From positions 699,501 to 763,500 of the forward strand of contig NC_046634.1 in NCBI RefSeq assembly GCF_900324485.2: a DNA stretch of 64,000 nucleotides. The letters are read 5' to 3'. The notes beneath the pieces were generated by a model. The model was not told the origin of the DNA and made no database searches. It saw nothing but the letters and a program-made list of their open reading frames with translations. The DNA is from Mastacembelus armatus (taxonomy: Eukaryota > Chordata > Actinopteri > Synbranchiformes > Mastacembelidae). Numbering within the stretch: the stretch's first letter is position 1; each line of letters begins with the position of its first letter. The position numbers and the translations under genes were made by a program. Positions 1-12,530 of this stretch are shown here, piece after piece.

Positions 1-104
1 TGCGTGTTTACGTTTCTTGTCTTCCCGAAGCAGATTTAAAAATTAGACATTTGGAATGCCTGGATCAGTCCAATCGGTAAAAAAAAAAAAAAAAAAAAAA
101 GTAC

Positions 105-1138
105 CTTTTCCAGTTGTTCTATACAGATGGTGTGGGCGACTATCTTACAGGCAGCACACTTTCTTCGATTCACTGACTTTTGCTGGAAAGAAAAGAAAAG
201 AGAGGGGGAACAAGGAAAAACAACAGGAATTAGGAACAAAGGTGGTACAACTTGAATTATGACCACAAGTAAAATCTGGCAGCTTGGAGTGATTTTTTTT
301 TTTTTTTTTGAAGGGGCAAAATCTGAGGTAATGACGCATCTCTGACCACTGGGGGTCACTCTTGAAAAAGGGAAATGCTGTTATGTGACACCACCGCAGA
401 CGCATATAAGACTGGACATCAGACTCAATGAACACCGGAAGCATCAGCTGCTCACAGCATCCACTGGGAATGGGTCAGAGGTTATTGATCGGGAGTCAGC
501 GGATGACCGGAGACAGATCAGGGAGGAGTTTTGTAATTGGGATATACAGATCCTGTTTAGTTGCTGGAGATGGAGGATAATCTAACTGAAAAAAAAAAAA
601 AAAAACTTGGCAGTGAAAATACAAACATACTGAAGAAAAACATAATGATTGCGAATTACACTTTACTGTAAACACTTGTAGGAATCTGTGTTCTTAAGAA
701 CGCAAAGAGGGAGAGAGAAGAGGGAGAGAGAAGAGGAGGGTGGGAGGAAGGGAAAGGGGGGAGATAATCAAAGGGCGATACTAACCAGAGCTCTGGCAAT
801 GCAGTGTTGCTCTCCGACATAACAATAATCTCCAGACGCATTCGTCTCAAACCAGATATGATCTCCATACACAGCTGACTCCTACAGAGACAGAGAGGAG
901 GCTCAGAAGGCAGGCCTAGAAGGCTTCATTGTTTTGGTATTGATCAAATCGTATATGACCCACAAAACCATTCATTCAAAAAAAAAAAAAAAAACTATTA
1001 GTGCAGATGACATTTGTGCGTTTTCTCACAGTCCAGTCCACAGTGCTGCGGATATGTGCTTCTGGGTCTGTCCTGCTCAGAGATGATGTACTGGGTTCAC
1101 AGGACAGATGGTGCAGGCTGGACTTGGCTATCGCTTTC
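105..1138 (-). CDS. dgkz: Diacylglycerol kinase zeta, common 5' exons (gene continues beyond the left edge)
   Basis: Three minus-strand exons: 1138-1030, 881-786 and 182-105. They read [10 protein letters not shown]...HIRSTVDWT, then [14 protein letters not shown]...[10 protein letters not shown], then [20 protein letters not shown]...EQLEK. This is the start of the first C1 (cysteine-rich, zinc) domain of type IV diacylglycerol kinases, with the expected His/Cys ligands, and it follows human DGKZ almost residue by residue. The enzyme phosphorylates diacylglycerol to phosphatidic acid and so ends DAG signalling. The second C1 domain, catalytic domain, ankyrin repeats and PDZ ligand must lie left of position 1. 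Every boundary has AG/GT and the phases agree (entry phase 2, then 0, 0). Exon 1138-1030 is the shared acceptor for three alternative first exons, described separately. DGKI is the close paralogue; the alternative N-termini argue for zeta. Teleosts may carry two copies, so the a/b suffix is left open. Confidence 0.93.
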
Positions 1139-1380
1139 CTGGAAAGACAAAGAGACAGAAGACTGTGAACGCACCAATCCTTAATATTCACAAATGCTCT
1201 GTATATGTGTGTACAGCTCAAATGCCCTGAGAATGGCACCTAAGCTAGATGGACCACTAGCTTAGTCCAAATTACCAAAAGCATAATAAAAAATACTCAT
1301 TTAAAATATTGTGTGAATTCAAATGTCAAAATGCCATGACTCCAAATTGAGATGTGAGATTGATGTGAAAGGCGTCAAAT

Positions 1381-1401
1381 GTGTCGCATTTCATGCGACA
1401 C
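1381..1401. other. Short perfect inverted repeat
   Basis: GTGTCGCAT, a three-base loop TTC, then ATGCGACAC: nine perfectly paired bases in a dgkz intron. It could be chance or a small cis element. There is nothing around it to assign a role. Confidence 0.5.
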
Positions 1402-2142
1402 GGTCGTACATATGACACGGAGCAGAGTCACGCAAATCAGGCTCTCGGCTTTGCCATGAATAAATAAATGAGGCAAGGTCATCAGCATACAATGAAAAGA
1501 AATATACTTAGAAATAAATTACAAAGAACTATAAAATACAGTTAATAAATAAAATTGATAGAACACTAAATATGAAAGCCAGTCATCACTTCAATCTTGA
1601 CTGCAGGTTGGAACATTATAGGATTTAGTAGGCCTACTAGATGGTGCAGAGGGTATACTGTAAAAAAGCAGCATCATATGACGTCAGATTAGCCACAGCA
1701 CTGCCCGTAACAGACACCCTGCTGTAACACAGTGCTGTGTTGCAGAACAAATGCTCTACAGTCAGGCTGAAGGTGTGACTTTTACAGTGAGTTGTGGCAT
1801 CCTGAAGGTCTGAAGACTGTAACAGCTGTGTAGAGGTTTTCCTGATTTAAAAACTAACTAAATGTGAACAGTAAAAAAAGGTTTCCAGTGATTCATCAAA
1901 AAAATAACAAAAAAAAAAAAAAAAATTTGTGTGCACTAAATTGAACAACAGCAAAGAGCCCAAGCAGAAGGAAGGAGTGTGCCAACAAAGCTTCCAGGTT
2001 ACATATCTGTCTTACATTCTGACATATCCTGTGTGCTGCATGAAAGGTCAGAGTCACCACAAACACATGAATATCCCCAGTAGATATCACAGAAAACTGA
2101 GTATTAATTTTCAGGATACCTTGTAATACAGAATCTTATATA

Positions 2143-2298
<156 letters not shown>

Positions 2299-2300
2299 TA

Positions 2301-2543
2301 GCCCAAAATTATTCATACCCCTGGCAAATTCTGACTTACAGTTACTTTTATTCACATGCCACTTTTTGTTCAAATGTAAATAAAAAATGAGTAATAATTT
2401 TTTCCACAATTATGCCTCTTGTACATCATCTTATTTTCTTCTGGGAGACACCTGTGTCATTTCTAATCAAGAAAAAAAAAACTTGCTGGTTGAATAAAAG
2501 TAACTTTAAGTCAGAATTTGCCAGGGGTATGAATAATTTACCC
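2301..2543. mobile_element. Tc1/mariner-type miniature inverted-repeat transposon
   Basis: Two inverted arms of about 47 bp (2307-2354 and 2488-2537) share ATTATTCATACCCCTGGC and the following bases up to TTACTTTTATTCA, with about one mismatch. They flank roughly 130 bp of AT-rich filler with no coding capacity. Both outer edges sit in TA-rich sequence, in keeping with TA target-site preference. The near identity of the arms suggests a young insertion. It lies within 80 bp of the splice donor of a dgkz alternative first exon. Autonomous partner not present. Confidence 0.75.
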
Positions 2544-2580
2544 ATATATATATATATATATACAGACGTTGAATGTTTAT

Positions 2581-2608
2581 GTGTGTGTGTGTGTGTGTGT
2601 GTGTGTGA
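2581..2608. repeat. GT microsatellite
   Basis: Pure GT run directly downstream (on the minus strand) of the donor of dgkz exon 2618-3603. The dinucleotide is read as CA in the transcript. Intronic CA runs close to a donor can influence splicing in other genes; here that is only a possibility. Confidence 0.9.
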
Positions 2609-2617
2609 TCTACATAC

Positions 2618-3603
2618 GACAGGAAGTTCTCCCATGTTTCCAGATTAGGATCATAGTATATGGTTCCCTCTGGTCCCCCAAGCGGTGATGAGCAGCTTTT
2701 ACGGAGAGCTGACCCAGAGGAGTCCGGATCTGTATGAGCAGCACGATCGTAGCTCAGACTTGCCGAGGCCAGACTGGGGCTGGTTGTGGAAGTCTGGATT
2801 GGTTTAGTTAAAGAGTCGTGACCTTGACCTGAACTTCGACGGCTGTATCTGCCGTAAACTCCGCAACCTGCGTCGCTGCTCTGTAACACAACGTCTGCCT
2901 GAAAGAGGTGGGAGGAGTTTCGTCTCAGACATCGAGGAGGGCGGAGAAAGGGGCGGTGTTTGATGTTTTCTATAACCACTGCCTGGGTTAAGTGCATATG
3001 AGCCGTAAGCTCATCTTCTAAGACACCAGTTCTGTTCTCCATGTCTGTATCACTCCCATCCTCTCCATCTGACTCAGAACAGGAGTACTGGGAGACATCT
3101 AGTTCTTCCTCTTCCTGATCTTTCACATCGTTGCCCATCTGGACTACACTCGCAAGTAACATAGAGGATCCAAGCAAATGAGATTCGATGGATTTTACTC
3201 TAGATGGACGTCGGTGTCGCACTGCCAACCCACGATGTATACAGGAGATGGCACCAGAGGAGCGACGCTGAAATGCCCTTCTTCTTCTCTTAAAAGCTAC
3301 ATCTGCTCTCCCAGATCCTCTTCCAAAATCTCCCACTGTCTGACTGGAGTTTGTTATGGACTGTCGCTTCTTTCCACTGGACACTAGTGAGCCAACACTG
3401 GGGCGCCTGCGCTGGTCAGCACTAACCAGAGGTAAACCAACAGAGGAGCGTCTGGACTGGACTAACGCTACAGAGGGCAGGCCAACGCTAGATCGCCTCC
3501 TGGCTTTACTGGTCTGAACAGCAGGGCTAGGAGAGCGCATGGCGCATGGCTTCTGGCTTTTTCTGCAACGACGGAAATGACGCTGGAAGAACAAATCCAT
3601 CAT
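2618..3603 (-). CDS. dgkz: dgkz alternative first exon, long RS-rich N-terminus
   Basis: A single exon of 986 bases giving 328 residues plus two bases, ending ENFLS at a strong GTATGT donor at 2617, in the phase needed to join KAIAKSS of the common exon. It begins MMDLFFQRHFRR, matching METFFRRHFR of the long (about 1117-residue) human DGKZ isoform. It shares blocks of RRxSVGLP-like repeats, an LLGSSMLLASVVQMG stretch, and RCLRRNSSHLFQADVV near the end. The second Met (3600) is the better match to human. The N-terminal repeats carry three RRxS-type sites that look like basophilic-kinase targets. This isoform is expected to be driven from its own promoter just upstream of 3603. The open frame runs past the donor into the CA repeat, which is intron, not protein. 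Confidence 0.88.
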
Positions 3604-6600
3604 GGCTCAGTCCAGTATGGAAGGTGCTAAAATGATATGTTGCATATGATAAGATATGCTTAGGTCTTATCTGACCTCTCCAACACCTAAAGGTTAACAT
3701 CAGACATATGTTCACGTGATGTTTTAACAAACACCTCACAGGAGATGGCATCCATGACAACTGGGTTTCCAGTATAAGACGATCCAGCTTTTGCAAGTCC
3801 TCTACGAGTCCACTTCCTCTCCTTCGCTGCAAACTTCCTTTAGAAATGCTGAAGGAGCAAATGGGTTGTTCTGTAAATTAAATCCATGTTGTTCCATAAA
3901 TAATGACATCACCAGAGAGAACCTATATCTACAAACCTGTTTCCTTCCAAGGAAATAATAATGGATTACTACCAAACCCCCCAAAACAAAGTCTAATATT
4001 TCATCCAAATTAATTCAATTACTGGATTGACTCTATGACTAATGATCTAACCAGCTGATTAATTAGATTGCTGATGCAGTGCTGTCAAAACTGGTATGAA
4101 CCAGTGGTCCCGTTCACATGTTCTTCTACACTGTTGCAGGCACAGTTAGAGAAGAGTTGGAAAACATATTGGAGCATTTAGCTGGTGGAGCCCAAAACTA
4201 GAGCTTTAAGAAACTCTCCTGAATAAACTCCCTTTTAGTATCAGTACAAGTGTTGTGTTTACATAGTCCACAGTGAGCAGAGCTGTGATCCTCAGGCCAA
4301 ACCTTAAACTGCCTCATGTCACTCATGTCCCATTTTGACGGGGGAGGAGGGGTTTTTTTGCAGGAACTCAAAACAGTTTCCTGCAGTTAGACTGCAGGAC
4401 ACTCCAGTATTTTTAAATCATCCAGCATTCAGAATGCAATCCTGCGCCGCTTGGGTGTGATTTTTTTTTTTTTTTTGGCTCCTAACACACCGAAAGATGA
4501 GTGAAACACTGAGGTGAGATGGCGTGAGATAGAGAAGCTAGAAAAATGAAACTGCAGATATGAACACAGATAAAGTCATATGAGCCTGTGCTTCTAAACA
4601 ACGTCAACGTAAAACAAATGCATTAGAACATTTTTTTTGTCTGTTGCTCTGAGGTATTTGATAAACCAATTTTTTGCTGAGTCTCAAAGTATCCCTTTAT
4701 GCTGTGGCTGGCAGAAGCATTAGCTAAAAGGTGAACCGAGAAAGCACTTTTTCTGACTCCACCATGAAAACTAATCCGAACCCTGTAGCCTCATATCAGA
4801 CCAAGGCCACAGAGTGAACTATAGAGCGAAGCTTGCTGATTTGCTACCAATGTTAGAATAAATGTTGTGTTACTGTTGTCACTGAGGCAATCTTTCATAC
4901 AGAAATGAAATAAATTTGTGTTGGTGCTTTTGCATAGACTGAAAAATTTGGAGACACTATTTTTTTTTTTTTTTTTTAAAATGGGAAATAACTGTCATAC
5001 CTCAGCCTTATGAAAAAATGTTTGATGTTTTGCAAGACCTAAATAGACTGACTTAGTTTAGGCAAAGTAGGTGAACTTGAAACTATATTTGGTCTCTCTC
5101 ATACTTGTGAGAATATGAGCTTTTTTTTTTTTTTTTTTTATTTGCATGTGATACATCAAAGGGGCCTGAAAGTGCAACTGTGCTGCTGGCTGCAGATGCA
5201 CAAATATAACTTATTCTTTTAACCGTCGCAGCTCTGTGTCAGTAATGCATCATGATGCAAAAATAGTTTACGATAAACATGACACATTAATTAAAACGCT
5301 GCAGACCGACAATGTCTTTAAATACAATGTAGTAGTAGAATCTATACTGCCTATAAATGTGATGAGAACAACAGAGCTTTGTGGTCATAATGAGTGGAAG
5401 GAAACAAACAGATGATCCGCTCCAAATTTGTTTCCATTGTCGGGGCCACACAACACACTGCTGCTGACCACACGACCACAAACTAACCGAACTCAGTGAA
5501 ACGGCTGAGACTGTAGAGCAGAGCACGAGACAGCTGACGTGGCGTGATCAGTGCACAACAAAATATCACACAACGTACCAGGTGCCAGCAGAGGCGAGAA
5601 CTCAGCTTCTGAAACCACCGCACATTCTGAGCGTGCAATCAGCCCTCTGACACCTCCGCTCTTCGCGTTAATCCCACCGCTGACATTAAACAGACGAGCG
5701 CTCGGTTTCCTAATACTCCTCTGTGTAAAGGTCAGGGGTCGCCACGTTGATGACTGGCTTTCATAAACTCATTTTGAGCAGTTTTAGGCATCGGAGCTGT
5801 TAGGACGAAAGCATGTGATGCAAGCTTAGCAGAGATTAACTTTCCTTACAGTTTAAAACTGCTTTTCTTCCCTGTGTAACCCTCCTCTTTGCCAAACACC
5901 TCTATTATAATTCTGTATTACCCCCCCCCACCCCACCGTGTTGGAGTTGTATAACAGCTGTCTTCTACAATGATAATCCCCTACCATAACAAGGAAGACT
6001 AAGGGACAGATGAGATGAGAGTACTAAGTAATGAAACACTACCCACCTGAGTGGGTATTTGCATGTCAACACAGCTTAACGCTGAGAAAACGCAGAGATA
6101 TTTCAACCTGAGAATATGTTTTCAGATACAAAAAGGATCAGGCTCAGGGGGGACTGCCTGGATGAGCTTCATGGAAAGGATAAAAGCTTTTTTGTCAGTG
6201 CGTCTGCAAGTGTGTGAGGCTATCCAGTACTTCGTGGCAGTGGATTAAATATTTACATGAAAAATAGTAGCACCCCATGCAAATACAGATATGTGAAAGA
6301 CCATTCCACGGCAATGTGGTTTTCCTCCATGAGGTGACACAAACCATGTCCCCTTGTGTACTGTAGCTCTCTAGAGATCTAGAGAGGAGCCTGAGCCTTT
6401 GCACCTCTGTCAGACTCTGACGTTAGGAAGGATGCATACGTACTTCACTTGTTCTTACTGTGACTGACGTGATGTTTGCCTCAACCTGATTCTTCCACTT
6501 AAGGTAGCGGTTACTTTTTCTTTCTTTTTTTTTTGTCCCAGAATGCCTTTCAACAATCTCTGAGGTTCTGTGAGCTTGGCTGACAAAGGGGGTGGTAGAT

Positions 6601-8020
6601 GTATTAACACAGCTGGATACAGAACAGTGACTCATCAGCCTTGCTACCAATTTGACCCACTGGTCATTGCTCAGTACGGCTAAATAAAGAGTTCCCTGCA
6701 GCCACTAGGCCACCGTTATAAAAGAACCAATTCGGCATAAAATTGTGCCCTCAGAACATGTGTTACTCCCACAGAAGGGAATACAGATTGAACAGATACA
6801 GCTAGAAAAGAAACACTGAGCAGACGTCGTCTCTGCAGAACATTAACTGACAGCGGATTACATTTGCTTTCCCTACCATGAAGCCTCCATTTGCATTTTT
6901 ATCTATTTACTCTGCTGAGGAAAGATAGGTTAAATACTGAAAAAGTCAACAGTGTCCTGAACGGCTTCTGTCCAAATGGCAATGTGCTGTCGACCTAATA
7001 AATAAAATTATAACAAGCACAGTCTTGATCAGCATAGGCCCCAGGAACTCTGTTTACAGGTATTTCCAGCACCAGAGTAGTTAAGACGATGTATGAGGAC
7101 CTAAACGAGAATCTAAACCCTAATGAAATACCGTTGCAGCGATACTACAATGCACACGCGTACCTTAAAGTAATCATATCCCTTCACTGAACATTAATTG
7201 TCACTGTTCACCATCTGGCTTCCTTACAAATCCTAGAAACTATATAATTCTACTGCAAGAAGCCAGAAATCACTAAGTAAAACCAACATTGACAATAAAC
7301 TAAGCAGCTGCTCCTTGCAAATTGCTTATCTTGGGCCCTTTCCAAAATAAGCTAATTACAAGGTTGGAAGACCACTCTGCTTTTTCACTCTGCTTTTAGT
7401 CTCCATTAAGTCCCTTGAGCTGCTGAACGTTCCACTATGTTCCTCTGTGGCCGTGTCTTATCCAGTGTTGTCATCTAGGCCTCTGCTTCAGTGGCTTCTG
7501 TAACTCCTTGGAATCCTGCATTTCTTCTTTCTGTGCCATTTCTGACAAGGTGGTCTGTACAATTTTGACATTTACTGACAAAAGATAAGTGATTCTTTCA
7601 CTAATAAAGTTGTGGGAAAACACCAAGATAGGGTGACAGCATTGGCAAGGTTCCCTCTGATCGCACAGCACAGCACTGCATCAGCCCACTAACGTTGCTT
7701 AGGTTCACTTCCACAAAAGTTGCGGACTAAACTTATTTTTCCATAATCCAACTCGACGACGAACATCATTAATTGTAATCCCCCCCGCCCCCACATTTGA
7801 AATGAATCCTTGCTAAATGCAAACCCCCTCAGACTGCAGTCTGATAAATAAAGTACACGTAATCTTTATCCTAATAAATCAATGAGAATGAATGAGGAGC
7901 CGACCTGAAAAAGGAGAAGAAAGCTATCCATCCATGGTTCCACCCGTCTCACTCATCTATCTATCTGCCGAGCTCACACTAAACCCGGGTGAGCTGCTGG
8001 GGAGCAGAGAGGGGGAGAGG

Positions 8021-8021
<1 letters not shown>

Positions 8022-8055
<34 letters not shown>

Positions 8056-8056
8056 T
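8022..8056. repeat. GA microsatellite
   Basis: A run of GA dinucleotides with small interruptions, inside a dgkz intron. Confidence 0.85.
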
Positions 8057-8393
8057 GGCCCAGAGACAGAGCGAGCCTGCAATGCCTGAGAGACGACTAA
8101 AATAACTTGGTGTACTTCCTTGACAAGCCGAGCGCAAAACTGTTTGATAAGCGTTACCACACATCACACGCTGTGAGAAAGAGGAAACAAAAAAGGCTCA
8201 TGAAAGTTAGAGTGATATCACTCAATGAGCTGAGTTGCATCCCCCTCCATCTGCAGCACGCTGTTCACGTCTGATTCAGGAGTGAATTACAGGGATCCAA
8301 ATACAATCACTGAAAATTACTAAGCATACTGCTTACAGAAATACTGTATCGTCTTTACCTTGTGTGCAACTTTCTTTAAAAATTTGTGTTTTT

Positions 8394-8723
8394 CCATCCA
8401 TCATCTATACCTGCTTATTCCTAACCAGGGTCACAGGGATCTGCTGGAGTCTATCCCAGCTCTCTTTGGGTTAAAGGCAGGGGTACACCCTGGACAGGTC
8501 ACCAGTCCATCACAGGGCCACATAGAGACAAACAACCTCACACACTCACACTCACTCCTATGGGCAATTTAGAGTCACCAATCAACCTGACATACATGTT
8601 TTTGGACTATGGGAGGAACCCAGAGTACCTGGAGAATACCCACATGCAAACTCCACACAGAAAGGTCCCTGACAGGTTTCAAACCAGGAACCTTCTTGTT
8701 GTGAGGCAAGCCACCATGCTGCC
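8394..8723 (-). mobile_element. tRNA-headed teleost SINE, reverse orientation
   Basis: One of six copies of the same repeat in the window. Read on the minus strand it runs from a GGCAGCATGGTGGC head, through the conserved CCTCCCAYAGTCCAAAAACATGTATGTC and GGCAATTTAGAGTCACC (reverse sense) blocks, to a GATGGATGG tail. About 15-20 bases of the head, covering the box A region, are missing compared with the copy at 27494. Inserted in a dgkz intron. Confidence 0.85.
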
Positions 8724-9219
8724 TACTGTTAACACCATTTTCTCCTGTTTTGCTTCCTAGCACTGCACCCTATATGTACCCAGTGCTTACCATTCCAGTG
8801 GACACCTGATTCATGCAGTAAGACTGCCCTATAAACAGTGGGTTGTAGTGTAAAGAGTCAAAGGAGAACAACGAGCAGTTGCGTCATTCAATCCGATTAT
8901 TTTTCAGGAAGAAACAGGATAGTTTGTAATTTCACCGTGGTAACACCAGGGTCATTCATGCTGTATGCACATGCAAAGTCTGCACATGATATTCTGGCCT
9001 CTGAACAGGCACCAGCCTCTAGCGCTGCACCGTGATCCCTTGCTTCCCACCCATGAACGTTGACAACTGTTTATTGGAGTGTCCGGCCGAACTGGGAGGG
9101 GGCGGCCGTCATCGTTGCCGTTGGCATGACAGCTGCGCCCCCCACCCCATTGCCGTGGGAATTGTGTCCCTCCCATTTCGCATGATGGGTAGCGACCCAC
9201 TGGCAAGGTTATACACACA

Positions 9220-9222
9220 ATC

Positions 9223-9252
<30 letters not shown>
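9220..9252. repeat. CA microsatellite
   Basis: Pure CA run in a dgkz intron, about 375 bp from the donor end of the 9628-9926 first exon. Confidence 0.9.
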
Positions 9253-9254
<2 letters not shown>

Positions 9255-9627
9255 TCTAATCCTGCCCTGACTCACCGGTACATCAGGGAAATATCATTGT
9301 GGGAAAAACCCAAATGTGATAAGTAAACCTTGAACAAAACAGTGATCTAAAGTCTGCTATACTGGAAATGTGCAAAACCCCACAGGTGTCAGAGAAGGTG
9401 GGCAGTGTGTCTGAGGATGTTGATGTGTACTGTATGCGGGTGTATAGGTAAAATTCGGATGCTGGCACTGCGGTTGTCAGCCCCTGCCTCAGATCCACTT
9501 CTGAGTACCATACATCTTTTAATATCCTGTTTATTCAGGGCAAAAGGTGGAGAGTCAGCCACCAGCTCCACCTGCTGGTCAATTTTAGGTATTACTTTGG
9601 ATCTTGTTTTCACTTATTCTGTCTTAC

Positions 9628-9926
9628 CTCCTGGTGAAGAGCTTGAGCCCGGTAAAAGACTTGGAGCAGCCAGTCAGCATGTCTTTCTCTTCTTCCACGC
9701 AGACTGGTGGAGACAAGGAGGAGGATGGAGAGAAGCTGGAGGAGGAAGGTAGGGAGGAATTAGAGGAGGAGGATGCAGAGCTGAAATCTCGATCACCTCC
9801 TTTTACATTTAGTGACGCTGCTCCTTCTGTTTCCATTTCTGAGGTTTTGTCTTCAGCCGTGCCACCACGGGCCTCCAGTCCAGCTCCATATCCCACATCG
9901 GCGTCTGCTCCAGAGCTCGGATCCAT
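9628..9926 (-). CDS. dgkz: dgkz alternative first exon, Ser/Glu-rich short N-terminus
   Basis: A 299-base exon encoding 99 residues plus two bases. It starts MDPSSGADADVG and ends KSFTGLKLFTRR at a GTAAGA donor, phase 2, ready to join KAIAKSS. The end matches human DGKZ (KRRFPGLRLFGHR, then KAITKSG), and the serine-rich body resembles the SSDSESASASSSG region of that isoform. I chose the ATG at 9926 because it has a G at -3 and a G at +4 and lines up with the human MEPRDG start; an in-frame ATG eleven codons earlier (9959) is possible. This is the second of three alternative N-termini, presumably transcribed from its own promoter. Confidence 0.88.
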
Positions 9927-11068
9927 GACAGACGAAATGGTCGGTTCCTGTGCTCTCATGCCCCGTCACATTTTGGCAGGACAACCTTGCAAAGACTGCA
10001 ATATTCTCTGAAAAAAAGACTCCTTATATGACTCTGGGTATGGGTGTGTGTAGGTACGATTCGCAGAGTACTGCACCTAAAGTACCACACTGAGACCAGT
10101 TCCAACAGTATTGCAAGCTTTAGTATGAAGGTTAATTAAGAGTTATGTTTAAACAAAGTTAGGTACTAACCATTTTTAAAAGTACTTAAGTACTATCCTG
10201 AGTGATGAATGAGTTACTACTGCACAAACTATGCTAGGACTTCAAATATGGCTACAAAGCCAATAATCCATGTGCTAAACGTCTTTTACAAGGCACACAA
10301 GGGGTGTGTGTGTGTGTGTGCGTGTAGATAAGGATTAGTGTTGAGTCCTGAAAGAAAGATAATCCTTCCCAGCATTCCTCTCCACGTCTCCACTCAGCAG
10401 TAATACTGTCAGCAGCAGTAGTATCGGTGTCAGTCCAGAGGTAATCAAGTGTTCCTGTCAGTTAGAGTTCACTCTGTTCTGCTTGTTCTTCAGCTTTTCA
10501 CTCTTCTTCTTCCTCCTCCCTTTCTTCTCCTCCTCCTCCCTCCTCCACTAACTTTAGATCCTTTCCTTGAGTCCTCCCCTTGCCCTCTCCTTTTCTTCAG
10601 TTTCTTCTTCACCTTAATTACGCTCCATATGAGCCGGACGTTGACACACACACGCACGCACGCACACTTGCACACTTTTTGTAAACAGACACTGATCCTC
10701 TGCTACCCGCCCGGCTAAAAACCAGGAAGTGGGTAATGACAACAACAAGGGACCTCTCTCATAGCTGCCCTGCCACATGCCTGACTGAAAAGCTCTCGCC
10801 GAATTAACTTTGGATAAGTCACTTCGCCTGAACGACAAAAACACGGAAACCAGTCGCTGTGCAGTTACAATGAATGAAAAAATAGCATCTCGATCAGAAT
10901 CTCCAAAATCAGTATAAGCAGTGCAACAATTTGGAATGAGCCAAGAAGTGCAAATATAAACAAATATAGAATAGTAACAAAGATTTCTTTACAAATAAAT
11001 AAAAAATAAACAAACAAAATATATAATAAACAAAATATAAAAAAACATACATAAACTAAAATGATCTA

Positions 11069-11270
11069 ATTATTTTTAGTCATGTTGATCACACTGCATC
11101 CAAAAAATATATGTTCCGTTGTTTTTGCGGTTGGATTACGTATATAGCAATTATTTTGCCAAAGTCTAAATCTTATTCTAAGAAATTCATTGGATCCCAT
11201 TGAATATTTTAAAATGTGTATTTCTTTGTGCTTAGGAGGAATTTTTTGAATTTTGTAGGTAATTACTGGA
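11069..11270 (-). mobile_element. Worn LINE ORF2 C-terminal fragment (L1-like, zf-RVT type)
   Basis: The minus strand reads KHKEIHILKYSMGSNEFLR...NCY...TTEHIFFGCSVIN. This recalls the region after the reverse transcriptase of fish L1/Tx1-type LINEs, where a KNKEIHFKIL...NEFL...C..C..ETTEHLFF.C motif is typical. One cysteine of the zinc knuckle appears lost and the frame runs out after the motif, so this is an old, 5'-truncated relic. Identification is from motif memory only. Confidence 0.5.
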
Positions 11271-12430
11271 ACTGTTAACAGGATGTCTCTGAGAAAAAAA
11301 TGCTGGAGTTGGGTTAAAACGGACTTTGCTAGGGCTTCTGGACCTTCGTTGTCATGGTTAAAGTTAATAATTACAGTGAAATGCTCCCTCAAGGTTAGGG
11401 TCATGGTTAAAAGAAACCAACACAGACTATCAGCAGGAAACGGCGGCCTCCTGTGCTGAAGTCCCATATTTTGTTGAATCACCCCACCTGACCTCATCCC
11501 CACCCCATCAGCGTGCACTCTCTGTCACACTACTCTGGAGCAGTTCACTGTCACACTACTATCCCCCCCCTCGTGTCTCTGACAGAAAACACTCCTGTGG
11601 CCAGTAGAGGACACTCTCGCTTAAACACACGGACATGTTCTAAAGTACATTTCTGCCCTGATTAGGCGGCGTACGTCCCCACACACAAGCTCAAAGCTGG
11701 TTCCGGTGCTTTTTTAAATGTCCTGTTTTTACAGATATTTTACTGCAACATGCGGAGGTTGTGTGAACTGGTATTCCTTATGTGGCAGACTGACAAATTC
11801 CTGCAGGGAATACTAAAAATAGACTGCCTATGAAAAAACCTCTTTCGTGTATTTAGTGAAAACAACTTGTGTAATTAGAATCATACTTTATCCTGGATCC
11901 TTTATGAATTATCTGTATAGTGTAGAAAAAGAGGGCAGCCTGGACAGAAATCTCTTGTTGTTATTATGGTGCAATGTGATTATGGTTTCAGTCCCTCTGA
12001 CAGACCCCATGCATATACATATACAGACACACACACACACACACGCACACCTGCTCCTCTTTGTTCTGTTATCACTGTTCCCTCTCATCCGTCGCCCACT
12101 CAGTATTTCCATGACAAATAAAATGCCACTCGACAGCACGACACAGAATTCAGAGAGATCCCTTTTAACTTCCCAGCACCCACAACTGACCTATTTTCTC
12201 GGTTTCAAGCTCAGATTTGAACATTAACTCTAAACCCGAGTCCAAAGAAAAACAATTTCCCTAATGAGTTTCAGAAACTGGTCCACAGCAATGAGCTCTT
12301 CCTAAGCTGACAGGGACGGACATTTTACGTGGGATAACAGTAAGTGGGAAATGTAGGACATGAACATCAGAAGCGTAGCGTTCATGGTCGTTTTTCCACT
12401 TTGAGCTGTGGTGATGGGAACTACGGATAA

Positions 12431-12530
12431 AAATGCATCCGTCCATCCATTAACCGTGCTGCTTATCCTGAAGGGGGTCACCGGGGTGACGCTGCCGATC
12501 CCAGCTGACGCTGGCCGTTCTAGATAAAGT
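12431..12530 (-). repeat. Fragment of a CCATCCATT...GCTTATCC repeat
   Basis: Reads CCATCCATTAACCGTGCTGC, then TTATCC and a GGGGTCACCGGGGTGACGCTG block, similar in plan to the tail of the window's SINE but too different to be the same family. Probably the 3' end of another tRNA-derived SINE or LINE tail. Confidence 0.45.

Larger units (their letters stand above)
3604..9627 (-). other. dgkz intron / upstream region of the long-isoform first exon
   Basis: No further exon that I can support. It contains T-tracts, a GA run (8022-8056), a reverse-oriented SINE (8394-8723) and a CA run (9220-9252). All short open frames here lack splice context or homology. Confidence 0.6.

Noticed and set aside
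2412-2648. Open frame through GT repeat and MITE
   Set aside because: Product of a dinucleotide repeat and transposon arm; no coding evidence.
9405-10011. Plus-strand open frames of 115 and 135 codons
   Set aside because: Antisense shadows of the dgkz first exon at 9628-9926, which has homology and a good donor on the minus strand.
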